From the NCBI GenBank assembly GCA_037833965.1, contig AP031355.1, positions 13,479,501 to 13,543,500 of the forward strand: a DNA stretch of 64,000 bases, read 5' to 3'. This stretch comes from Marchantia polymorpha subsp. ruderalis. Taxonomy: Eukaryota > Streptophyta > Marchantiopsida > Marchantiales > Marchantiaceae. Shown here piece after piece: positions 46,338-58,300 of this stretch (the stretch's first letter is position 1; each line of letters starts with the position of its first letter). The notes under the pieces are model-generated. The model saw only the letters and a list, made by a program, of their open reading frames with translations, had not been told where the DNA came from and made no database searches. The position numbers were made by a program, and so were the translations under genes.

Positions 46338-46547
46338 GTTACGAGATTTTTGTTCCTTCTATGCTAATAAGTTTTTTAGTTATCTCTTTATATTATTGTT
46401 CTATCCTGTTATTACTACAGTTTAGTTTTATTTAACTCTTGTGTAAAAAAGGGAACTTGTGTTAGATTTCTATCTAGAAATTCCCGTTGAGTAATAATGT
46501 AATTTACATAGGTTACCTGTTTCTTGAACGTGAGTTAAAGGGAAGAT
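46338..46547 (+). other. Copia copy 2 continued: 3' untranslated region and polypurine tract
   Basis: Direct continuation of the Copia sequence interrupted at 39527, matching 35880-36077 of copy 1. It ends in the purine-rich tract ttaaagggaaga just before the LTR. Confidence 0.7.
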
Positions 46548-46780
46548 TGTTAAGGTTAACTCCATACGAGTAAACTCAAATCCTAGCTTTAAATAGCTAG
46601 GACGATTGCCTACACTAGGATTAATACTTTGGCTTTTGCATGTACAGTGAGTCTTGTGTGATAAATCTGAAGTAAAGTGCAGCGTGTTCTCGATGGATGT
46701 AACCCCTTCGAATGAGTTAACCACGTTACATCTTGGGTCAAATGTTTAGTGTCACTTGCGTGTTTTTTCACTTACACACA
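46548..46780 (+). mobile_element. Copia LTR (copy 2)
   Basis: Starts TGTTAAGGTTAACTCC. Contains TCCTAGCTTTAAATAGCTAGGA (TATA-like centre in a palindrome) and GATGGATGTAACCCCTTCGA followed by GTTAACCACGTTACATC, the Tork-type LTR end signature. The 3' boundary is approximate. Confidence 0.65.
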
Positions 46781-46784
46781 TATT

Positions 46785-46960
46785 GCTAATGTGATGTTGT
46801 CAACTAACACATTTGCTCTCTACCTACCAAGCACACGGATCGCTAACGTGAGCCTGTAAGCTAACGCATTTGCTCTGTACCTAGCAAGCACATTGATGAT
46901 TGATGTGACAAATATGACTAGTGCATTCTAAAGTAATAATAATTTCATGTTGAGTAATCT
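46785..46960. repeat. 57-bp tandem repeat after the Copia LTR
   Basis: About three units spaced 57 bp, anchored on AATGTGATG, AACGTGAGC and GATGTGACA, with CTAACACATTTGCTCT and ACCTACCAAGCACAC between. Related to 7490-7700; both are followed by AATCTCTACTTTA. Confidence 0.6.
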
Positions 46961-47480
46961 CTACTTTAATTCTAACTCACTAAAGATAGTTACATTTATC
47001 AAATGATTTAGATCCTAATATTTTTATAAAATATTACTGATCTTTAATTTTATGTGTATCTCATCTTGTGAAGTTGTTAATTTTCACATAACACTTTACT
47101 AAAACTCTTTTTTGCCAAAACTCACAAAATCTTAAACAAATTGCTAAAATTATTTATTGATTCAATTTTTTTCCCAATGAAAAAAAAATTAACTTTTTTT
47201 TAATCAAAATCAAAAGAGATTAAATTTGACTTGGATTTCTTATTCTAGCCAAAACTCACTACTTATTCATAATCAAAATATATAAACTAGATTCAATAAA
47301 ATTTCAAAACTATCATTTTGAAATTGGTCTTATTTGATTGAATTATAAACAAAATTACAAAATATTCATTTAAAAATGAATATACTTGCATTGAGAAGTT
47401 TTTGGCACAAAAATGAACTTATTCAACTTATGAACCAAACATATTGAAGTTTGTTCAAATTCATATTACTTCAGAACATT
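46961..47480. other. AT-rich spacer, no gene seen
   Basis: Low-complexity AT-rich DNA between the repeat tail and the LINE. No recognisable coding sequence. Confidence 0.5.
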
Positions 47481-50400
47481 GCCTTTAAAGCTCAATATAT
47501 ATGAGGGTGAGGGTGTTGATGTGGAACATAAGAGTCCTTTCTACAACAAAGTATGTGGGTGCACATCTAATTTGAAAGATGGCGGACACACTCAACATTG
47601 TAGAGACTTGGGAGCATGAGACCAATGCTATTGGAGAAATGCAAGGTTTTACTCTAGTTGAATCTACTTGTAACCATAGAAATTGACGAGCAGGAAGAGG
47701 CTTTGGAGGCATTGCTATTTTCATGAAATCTGAACTTCTTCCTATAATAAATTTGAAAAGCCAAGATACTCGAAAACAATATCATTGGTTTTGTCTTGGA
47801 TTGATTGAAATATCTTACAATTATTTGGCAATTTGTTACTTTGCACAATTATCCATGCAGATCTACTTCACAAACACTTGCAATCAAAGTCAACCATTCC
47901 ATCGGCTCATAGGAGATGTTCTCAAATATCAAGACAAAGGTGAAGTTTTTATTGTTTGAGACTTTAATGCTTGCATACGTTCTTCTCAATTTACACATTT
48001 TGATAGTTTTGTGTCTTCTTCCTCTTTGGAAGAAAATAGAGATAGTTTGTGGTCTAGAGTCTCTTGTGATTCTTCTATAAATGATTTGATTTAACATTTC
48101 TTGATATTTGGAGACACATGTAATCTGAAAGTTCTAAGTGGTGTTTCTTTCTTTTCCAACTACCACTCCAATACATGTTTTTCCTCTACCTGTGTTAGCA
48201 CTATAGATTATCTTTTGTCCTTTGTCATTTATCTCAACATTTGATATTCTAGAGCCTCAACCTGAATCAGATCATACACATCTTTTATTTACTCTTTTGT
48301 TGTCAAAGTCAATTCCTCTCTCTACATGTTAGTATGTTTCTACTTCCTCCAAGTTTTGTTTAGATGCTAGTAAGAAGCAACTTTATAGTCAACATTTACA
48401 AGACCTGTTGACTCTTACTATCTAAAGACTTGATCCACATACATCTAGTTTGCAACTAATCAAATTGCTCAAAAACTCTGCTTCTAAGTTCTTTTTGAGA
48501 CATAAGAGCAAGATAGCTAAAGATCTTCCTTGCAATGGATGGTTTGACTTTGATTGCATGCAAGCAAGTGCGAGATCAATTGATAAATCCTTGGATCTTC
48601 ACAATCGGCTTATTATGACAAGACTTTACAAAGGTGAAGTCTAAGAAACAAGCTTTTGTTGAGGCAGAAGCAAGAGTGCTTGACAAAGGAGTTGTTGGAG
48701 AATCCCAAATCTTTTTGGAGTCGGTTGGCAGTTTGATCTTCCAAACCTACTCTTGATCCCAAGTCTTTGGTTTCTTTTGCTGAAAAGCTTTACTTTTTTT
48801 TCAATGTTGCATCAATGCCATGTTGTGAAGGAAAACTTGGCTTTTTTTCTGAAGATGAAGTGATGACTCAACTCAGAGGACCGGCAAATGGTAAATGTGA
48901 GGATTAGTATGGTCTTTTGATTGAACTTTTCAAGTAAGAAGGAGATGTTATTGGACCTATACTCACTAAAGTGTTAGAAAATGATGATATTCTTGGCTTT
49001 TCTTCAACTTGGTCTCTACGTAAGATTGTTCCTATTCACAAATCTGGAAGCAAGGTCATGGTGACAAACTATCGGACTATCTTGATGGGTAGTATTTTTG
49101 CCAAGTTATTTGGCAAATTGGTGAAGTCAAAGTTAAGCACATGGGCTAAATCTTGTCAGGAGAGAGCGCGGTTTCAAGCTAGTTTTTGTCCTACATTCAA
49201 CACTATAGACCATATCTTGGTTTTGCGTGTTTTATGGGAGAAATTCAAGGGTCATGGATAAGCTTTGTTTTGTGTCTTCATTGATTTCAAGAAAGCTTTA
49301 GACACAGTACCTCGTGAGCATTTATGGGAAGGATTGCAAACCATTGGAGTACCATCAGATCTCTTAGTAGCGGTGGGCACATTATACCACTCCGTTCGGG
49401 CCAAGATCAACACTTTTCAAATTGAAGAGATTTTGAGTACCAATGAAGTTATTCAAGGTTGTCCTCTGTCTCCTACTCTCTTTTAGGTTTTCATAGATGA
49501 TATAGAAAGGTGGTTAGAGGATTGTGATAGTGAAGGTGTCAAACTTGGAGGCTTTGTCATCAAAGCTCTTTTGTATGCAGATGATGTCATATTGCTAGCA
49601 CATGATGTCATAAGTTTACAGAAACACCTAGAAACTTTGGCTAGCTTTTGTACCCAAAAATCAGATGGAGGTCAATTTGGAGAAGTCAAAATCATTGTGG
49701 GCACTAGATCCAAGCTTTCTTTCTTTTACAAAGCATTAGAGTTGGAACAAGTGAAGAGTTACAAATATTTAGGCATTGATTTCTCCTACGATTATAATTG
49801 GGCACTTTCTGTGCAAAAGAGGGTAGAATTTGGTTTCAAAGCTCTATATTCATTGCTGAATACATGTAGATGAGTTCATCTAGTGTCTTGGAGTCTTAAG
49901 AAATTTTTATTCAGGAGCTTAGTGTTTCCCGTTATCTAATATGGAACACAAGTGTGGGGTCCTAGTTGTAAGAAGACAAGTTGGTTGAGTTTGGAGAGGG
50001 TGCAAAAGATCTTCTTACAAGAAGAATTGGGTGTGAATACCCAAACTTCATATGATATTCTTCTTGCGGAAACAGGTAGTTTAACTCTTGAGGCTGAAGC
50101 TCTCTTCTTGACTATTACTTACATCAAAAGAGTGAGATCTCTTGATGCTTCTCGACTTACTCTTGAAGCTTTGTGTGTCACACGTCCCAAGAGATGGTTT
50201 GCAGATGTGGTGATTTGGTCTTTGAGGTGAAATGTGACGGAACTCGATTGGGATTTGCAACCTATGACCCTTTGCAAGCGTATCAAGGAGTAATTTCTTA
50301 GCATTCTTTGGAATAGACGAGGCACTAGAATGAAGTTTTATCAACTCCATGTGAATCCTATGCTTGTTTATTGTGAGCAGGTATACTTACTTGCAGAGAT

Positions 50401-50855
50401 CTTTAAATCTTTACGTCATATTATTGCTAGGCATAGAACATGATCTCATAGTCTTGGGATTGAAGAGGGACGTTGGTTGAACATTGATAGAAGTGAACGT
50501 TTTTGTAGGCTATGTGATGGAAGAAAAGTTGAGAATGAAGAGCATGTGTTTGTTACTTGTACTAGATATATAGAGATTATAATGGCTCATAAAGTTGTTG
50601 TTAAGAATTTTTATTCTTTGCTTCAGCTTGAGCGTTATGATTTAGGTTGTTACATTAGGCATTTTATCAGTTTTTGTTCTAGTGCTCTTGACACTAGTTA
50701 TGGAGTTCTTTTGGTTCTCTCCTAGGTTGGAGTTGGAGTTGGATTGTTTGTATTGTGCTTTTCAGCCTCTTGACCTTTTGGGTCCCACAAGCTTGATCTA
50801 TTTACCATTACCATTTTATTATCAAGTTGCAAACTACATTCTAAAAAAAATGAAT
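47480..50855 (+). pseudogene. Decayed LINE (non-LTR retrotransposon): endonuclease, reverse transcriptase, Zn-finger end
   Basis: Order on the plus strand: an apurinic-type endonuclease with GRGFGGIAIFMKSELLP (about 47700) and VFIV-stop-DFNACI (about 47960; relatives have GDFNA). Reverse transcriptase follows: LRKIVPIHKSGSKVMVTNYR (48971-49100), CVFIDFKKALDTVPREHLWE (49265-49330), IQGCPLSPTLF (about 49460) and LLYADDVILLA (49571-49603, catalytic Asp pair intact). Thumb region at 49740-50230. C-terminal C-x2-C-x8-H-x4-C finger CRLCDGRKVENEEHVFVTC at about 50510. Stops occur roughly every 200-300 bases. The element ends near a short A run at 50844-50851. The 5' boundary is uncertain. Confidence 0.85.
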
Positions 50856-52674
50856 TGAGTAATGAAAACCAATAAATTTATTACTTGTGATATAAAAATA
50901 TCAAAGAAATTATATGTGATTAAAACCCAAAAGTAGTATTTATGGAAACATCCAATATTCATCAGAAGAAATATAAACAATAGCACATACGAATGCTTGT
51001 ATTCTATACTTTCCCTAAGTGATCTTTACATTCATTCAGTAAGTGTGTTTCATGTAACTTAAGTTCTAAAATCTTGGATTCTTATCAATTATAAATCCAA
51101 AATCCATCCAAACATTTTTTTACCATCATGAAGTTGAATTCATCCTGGATCTATACTCATTTCTTTATCAACAAACTAGAAATTGATCATCATGTTATCA
51201 TCTTTAACTAATAGTTAGGTGACAACACGACAACACTAGCTAATTAGTCTAACTAATCAAAGTCAAACTAATTAAAAATAAATAATATCTAAGTCAACTT
51301 TAATAAATATGAGTTTACATTACATCACTTAATTATGATAGATTTATATTACAAAGTGTCATAAAAAAATGTTATTATATTATTCAGAAAGATATGATGT
51401 TCATTTGACTTATAATTAAATGACTCATGTTTTATAAAGAAATTTTGTTGAAAATAATAAGAGAAGTAAATAAAAACGATTATATTTTGTAGGTTGTGAA
51501 TATCAATATTTTTATAAAATCAAAATGTCAAATGCAATGATATATTAGTTACAAATGAATACATGTCATAATTTGAACCACTATATAATAGAATATATAT
51601 ATCGATAAAATATAATTTTAAAAAATTGTCATCAATAAATTGAAAATAAAATTTAGAATTGATTTATGATAAAGAGATAATGCATTTTGATTTTTTTAAC
51701 AAGTCAAATAAACATGTTAAGAGTTATAACTAAGCTAATGAATATCATTAAAAAATCAAGTCAATTAACCTAAAAATTTATGTTTATTTTTATAGTTATA
51801 TGAAATATTGATATACTTAAAAAAACATTCATTCGTTTCATTCAGTAAAATGAATGAATGAAAATGAATGAATTGAATTAATGAAGGAATGAATTTCTCT
51901 TAATACATTTATCTTTATGAAATTATTTGAAACATTTATCATGCTCATCACTCATAAACACTAACATCATGTTTCTTTACAAATTGAAGGTCATTTTCAT
52001 AAATTTAATATGAATCTTATAGTTCACACATACTTCTTTTTTATGTAAGATTGATGACTCAAACTCTTGCTAAACCTCAATATTAAAACATTAGATGCAT
52101 GCCACTTTTTGTACAAAAAATCTTTCAATCATCAAAGTAAAATTCATGCAAGATTTATTTCAAGACATGAATAAAAATAATTATAATCGTAGAATATATC
52201 AACCTATTTGACAATGTTAATGTTTTAATTTTTAAGATAATTTTTATTATAGAAGATTTGATGCACAAATTTTAAAAAATCAAACCATCAACAAAGTAGA
52301 ATCAACTGCAATTGAAACATCATTATCATCTGACACTAAAAAAATGATCATAAATAATTCAATACATTAAAAATCCTATGCCTTGAAAAATTTTCCTATG
52401 TCTGAACATTTTTAAAATTGCATATTATCCAAAATAACTTGTGTGGATAATAAATTGAACAACTAATTGAAGAAATTTACAATAAACTTAATACATCTTA
52501 CTATCTATTTAATTGAACTCCAGTATAAATTACAAATAGTCACAAGATCATCTTCAACACTAGTAAAACACGATGTATATGACACGCCATAAAACAAAAG
52601 TGTATGTATAGGGATTAGGTAATACTATATGCATATGATTGTATGCATTAATTGTATGTAATGACTCCATCAAT
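50856..52674. other. AT-rich spacer, no gene seen
   Basis: Very AT-rich; a local GAATGAATGAAA run lies near 51840-51890. No coding sequence recognised. Confidence 0.6.
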
Positions 52675-52935
52675 TTTCCAAATAACTTAGCAAAAATACT
52701 ACCCACCATGATACTTCAATAGTTTGTTACCAAGTCCTTGCTTCCAGATTTGTTAATAGAAACAATTTTCAAATTGTTTGAAGAAAATTCAAGAAAATCC
52801 ATAGATAGCAGCATTCTCTAACACTTTAATGAGTATAGGTCCAATAGCATCTCCTTCTGAGAAGTTCAAGTAAAAAACCATCCAAATACTCACATTTACC
52901 ATTTCCCAATTGTCTTGAGTTGAGTCAATTAATGC
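52675..52935 (-). pseudogene. LINE reverse transcriptase fragment, antisense
   Basis: The reverse complement aligns with 48880-49120 of the LINE: GGAAATGGTAAATGTGAG, GGACCTATACTCATTAAAGT, CAAATCTGGAAGCAAGG and GGTGGGTAGTATTTTTGC all recur with few changes. It is a short second copy of the same LINE family. Confidence 0.75.
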
Positions 52936-55180
52936 ATATGCATTATGTTTGAGTATACAATTACCTTTACCTATAAATGTAATTCATTTTAATCATACAT
53001 GAAGCATTCTCTTCCTGCACCATCCAATATTTATATCATATACAATAGCATTACCCCTAGCTTCGCTAAGCATTTCGCATCCTGATTTTTAGCCATTTGT
53101 TAATTTTGATACAAGAACTAAGACATTTTATTTTTTTACATATATACTAGCATTAGCCCTAAATTGAAGTTTAAGTATTTGTATAGTCATACTTAATTTT
53201 CCAACTTTGACACTAAACACGACAATATCACACTTGACATCATTTACCATCATTATGCCTGTGTGTCATCCAGATATAAAACTCATGTGAATCATTTGGA
53301 GAACAAAAACCCGTTGTTACAAGACCACCATATTATCCGTGTAAAAGACAAAATTTGTAAGTAATAGCAATCGTAACTTATTTCCAGAGTGTCATAGTAA
53401 ACCGATATGAGCGATCAAGTGTCAATGCACTATAAACACAAGATGTGTTAGGGTTACTTGAGGGTCAGGACTCTCCAGACTATATTATAGCAATGAACTC
53501 TTCTTGTACATAATTAAATTATATAGAATGTACAAGCCAGACCCACCCACATCAACAAGTACTTGCCAACAAGGTTGCAGCAACGGTACATTTCTTGTTA
53601 TTACAAGAAAAAGAATGTTGTTTGATCCACAACCAGACTAAACGTGTATCTATACTTCCACCCACTTTGTCGATTCCGAAACCTAAACTTACTCAGAACA
53701 GCCCTTCTCACTCCTCTACAGCTACATCAAGACTTCATTGTTCATAATGTTGCGCGTGCCAATGGAGAACTTAAGAAACGCAGAGTAATAACTATTTCAC
53801 TACAACATATCCAGCACTTAGTCAATTCCAGACCAAACTTTCGGTCACCATCCATCACCAAAAGGCGTCGTCATACACGACCATCTATAACCGAAACCCT
53901 TATAAATTTCCTGTTACTTGCGCCGAACTTGGGTCGACAAAATTCAGTCGGAATAACGGGAAAGTATTCTCACAATGGAATGCTTTCGGGAAGAAGACTC
54001 TCAACTTATTTTCATTACATAGATCACTACTTATCATCACAACCTCTTCACATTTTGCTCCAATCTATACGTCATGGTCTGTGAATCCAGGATGCTCGGC
54101 GAACAATTTCGGAATTATGTTTTTTTTCCCAAAAAGCTTTACAAGGGATTTCTCCTGTTGAAGTTATTTATGTAAGGTTGACATTAAGACACCCACTTGG
54201 CTATACTTCCCGCTGTTGATGGATGGTGTCTTAATCAAAGCATGGCATGATTGGTTGGTCCATGGATCATAAAAACTCGCCTTAAGACCTTTGGTTTTCG
54301 ATCATTTAGCAAATGAATTTCTATGAGATCCTGGACCACATAAATCGCCACCAAATGTTTTTAGCCTATAACTCATTTCTAGCCATTCATTTGCTACAAC
54401 TCTCCTTGAACTTTGGCGCATATAACTTCGTATGTATCTCTAATGTCTATTTTCCGACGTGAAGACCTGGACTTATGTATAAAATGACACGACACTGTTA
54501 AGATAAAGCCTAGCACTCGAAGGCCCAGTTTTTGAATCTCGCTACATGAGATTCAATAATTCCAAGCGGAGTAGCAGGAAATTCCTCCATAATGACGTGA
54601 GATTCTCCATCGTTGTCCTCTATTAGTCTCGTATGGACCTGAAAAAAAAAACTTACATGATTAGCTTTATAACGAGGTTGGAAACTCTACATTGAACATC
54701 ACAGCTTGGCTCCGATCGTGTTCGTCAGGTTGATGAAATTGATTGCTCGTCAAGTGCACGATTCCTCTACCATTCTAATCTGAGGTCATGTACCGCAGCA
54801 CCTAAGAATCTAACGTATCTTGAATTCCCCGAAGGCACCTAATGCTTTTGACCATTTAACAGAAACAATTGTCACCTGAGCGGAAAGTTTGCGGGACAAA
54901 GAAATATAATCAACATGTCTCAGGATCACCACGGATGAGAGATATATTTTACAGGCTCAGACTCAGCCAACAGAATGTACGCAAGCTTCAGATGCTGCAG
55001 TGTTCAGAAGCCTATATACAGGGCTTAAACTGTTATTCGATGAACGTGTAATCTACAGCACGTCATTGAAGCTTACTTGGACACAAATTGGTCGAGCCCG
55101 TTTGTTTGCTAACACAATTCGTCTCCACTCCATCAAATTTCGTGGTATGGTGGTCAGCTGTATAGAAAGAACTCCACATG
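52936..55180. other. Spacer upstream of the DPP III 3' end; no gene confirmed
   Basis: A 146-codon plus-strand frame at 53644-54084 is long for this composition but has no recognisable domain. Nothing else is supported. The region past 54500 could hold the true 3' end of the minus-strand peptidase gene. Confidence 0.35.
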
Positions 55181-55387
55181 TTTAGATCTGCAATTATGCA
55201 TAAGTCACTTACAGTAAATTGCAACTTAGATAGTTCTACAAGTCCTAGTTTTACAGTTGGATGGAACTTCTGGACCAGGACAACTGCGTCCAACACCACG
55301 TTTCAGTCTGCGTGTCAAGTCTCTTTGAAGTACTTCAGGCTATTCACATAGTTTTGGTATGTGATGTACGGAAGTAGTAGCACTCAC
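55180..55387 (-). other. Possible last coding exon(s) of the peptidase gene, uncertain
   Basis: On the minus strand one frame reads VVLVQKFHPTVKLGLVELSK and ends at a GTAAGT donor (about 55213). This resembles the LIVQPxxxL segment expected after the last sure exon. Two TGA codons lie just upstream in that frame, and the frame from the nearest acceptor (after GAATAG) stops early. Either the splice site differs or the end of the gene is damaged. Confidence 0.3.
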
Positions 55388-58300
55388 CTCCGTGAAAAAT
55401 TCTCGACCTTTCTCTGCATCTGCTGTGGATCGATACACTTGCAATTTCATCAATAACTCTCTAATTGCCGGTAAACCAACACTTCTAATCTTCTTCCGAT
55501 TCAGGCGGATCACTGCGCTTCGATTTCGACGATGTTCAATTTTTAAAAATTCGCTGCCTTGTGCAGACTCCCTTGTGCCTTTTGCCAAAACCTCTTCAGC
55601 ATCCCGTTCTGAAGCACTAAGAAGGGTCCGTAGTATTGCAAATCTTGCCTGAAACAAACTACTGTTAAATTGATAACCAGGCCTCGTAACAAACAGCCTA
55701 CTGTGTGACATTTGAAAATCAGGATGATTCAGAAGAAGCTATCAGGGAAAGTCAATACAGAGTCAGAGCGACAGGACAGAAAACTCTGGCTCCAACTTCA
55801 CACGCGAGAGACGGGAAGCCGATCAGAATGAGCATTGGCATATACATGAATTTCAGCTGCTTGGTAGAGTCGGAAAGCAAAACAGCTACCTGCATATGTG
55901 CTTGTCGCCAATGACCCTTGTCCTCCGAATAAAACTCAATAGCTAGAAAACCAGCTCTAACCTGCCATAGCAGAGACATTTGGTAGAGCAGATGATACGA
56001 AAGTATCAGTCATTTACAAAACGCAACGAAAACTGATAGTTCCGTAAAGAAATTTGCACATTGGGAAACCTCCTCCTGGTTGTTTAACAACATGCCTACA
56101 ACACTCTAGCAATTAATATAGTATTTGATACTGACCATTATCAACCAGTTGAGGTACATCAAGTCTTCAGCATACTGACCAGTATGTCCAAAGGTTTCCA
56201 GGGCCTGTTGATGCAAATGCCACAATGCCTACGTTAGTAACTTTTTTAGCAATAACCTTGCTCTTGATAGAAACCACAGTTTTTACCAGCAAGACGGAAG
56301 TAACAGTGTTAAATAAATCTGGTATTGATACTGGTGCTGACTAGTATATTGAAGGTTCTTTGATTCTGTCTGCATTTCATATCAACGGCATATGCACACT
56401 TTAATCTGAAGCTAATCATGATCATGCTCTTACTTCATCTGAAATTCAGATTCCTGGATAATATAGGCTGAATATGGTCTGCGAGCATAGTAAGTTGTGA
56501 GACAGATGGTCAAGGGGGACGTGAAAACAGTTCATCCACGTTGGTGTCAAATCATATCACACTGATAAAACTAACGTTCTCAACGCGTGGTTTTTGTATA
56601 TCTACTGTCCGTTTCACTGCTGTAAGGGTTGTAATTCGAATATCGGGGTTATTTACCTTCAACTGCTCACTGATTTGTGAAATTAGTGGACAAGATATAA
56701 TTTATTATGGAATTTGCAAAAGCATAGATGTATAGTTTTTGTAGATCTACTGTCCGTTTCACTGCTCGAACTGGGGAAAGGGTTGTATTCAAATATCGGG
56801 GTGATTTACCTTCAACTGCTCACTGATTGGTGAAATAAGTGGACAAGAGATGATTTATTATGGAATTTGCAAAAGCATAGATGTATAGGGGTGCCAGTTC
56901 AGGTTCAGTTCACCTCAGGTAGTGTGCTGAAGAATAATCCAACACATTCAGCACGGCATTCTTCAAATGCTGAGCTGATGTTTTCAAATACCGAGTTCCA
57001 CGTGTCACCGGGCCCATAACAATTTATAACAGGTTCGCCTGTGAATGGATGTCTGATCTGCATAGGGAGTAAGCATAAGCTTAAGTAAAAGTAAGAAACC
57101 ACAAGGGACATCGTCATGTTTACTAGACAAACGATCAAGCGCTAGAACTGGCTATGCATGTGAATGCTATATACATGAGATCCAACAATTGTGTAAACCA
57201 GTATCATTGAATGCAAGGATAAGAATAAGAATATATATAGAAGAGGTCAGAGTCGTCACTGAAGATTACTAGGAGATGTAACTCACAAAGTAGATATGAC
57301 AATGCAGAACAGTGTGTTATACTTACTAACTGTTGCAGAGATAGACGAAACGCGAGTTTTCAGAAATAGTTCTTACCTTTCCGTGTGGAAAATTGTATTC
57401 ACCTTCCTTACTTTTGGTAAAGAGTTTTCCAGAGCCATGACCAAGTAATTCGTGGCAGGCTAAATGAATTAAGAACACTTCTCCCTTGGTTCTCTTCAGG
57501 ATTTGTACATCTTCGTCCAATAAGAAGGATGTCTGCAAGTGAGCAAAGATTAAAATTCGGCTTGATGCATAATATTCGCAGGTAGGACAAAGCTTCGTTG
57601 CATCTTTCTATGATAAAAACATTTTCGTTACATTAGTTCTATGATTATGAAGTCCACGGACGAATACTTCTTGCTCAGTGCGTAAAGTCAAAACTGTCGT
57701 ATGTCTGTAGACTCGGTGTTCATTTCCACCTGAAGACTTGAGATCAGACTGGAAGTAAAATTTGGCTAATATAAAGATTAGTAAATTTATAGGATTCGGA
57801 CCGGATTATGCGCTTGACCTGGGTACGGTAGTCCTCTGAATTTAGTACGTTCGAAAGGCAAATGTTCTTCGACCCATGAGCCTGTGATCAAATCCGACGA
57901 ATTGCGATCAGAATTAGAAGGCTCATTCAAGAATCATGCAAATAAAGCACAATTGACACACTATAATTCGATCATAAGCAGGTGTGATGTGTCTCTCGAT
58001 CTCGATTTGGTCTTGGTTCAGAGCGTAGATATATGTACCACAACCAAAACCCGGTGTAGCAATTGCCTAATACCATGTCAAGTGGAAAGGGCATGAATTT
58101 TACCTCGCGGACGTCTTCATAATTCGGAAGGTTAATGCCGGTTGGAATTGTGCCATTAGCATAGACGACGATCTAGTCATGAAAGTAAGCATCACAGCTA
58201 TATATCAGAAGAAAGTAGAAATTATCCCTCAAAAACATCAGCCCCGCGACCATTGATCGATTTACTTGTAATTATCTAGTACGCCTGTGACCATCTTACC

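Noticed and set aside
53644-54084. 146-codon plus-strand frame as a gene
   Set aside because: No domain, signal or similarity noticed, and no splice or regulatory context. Kept only as a remark in the spacer entry.
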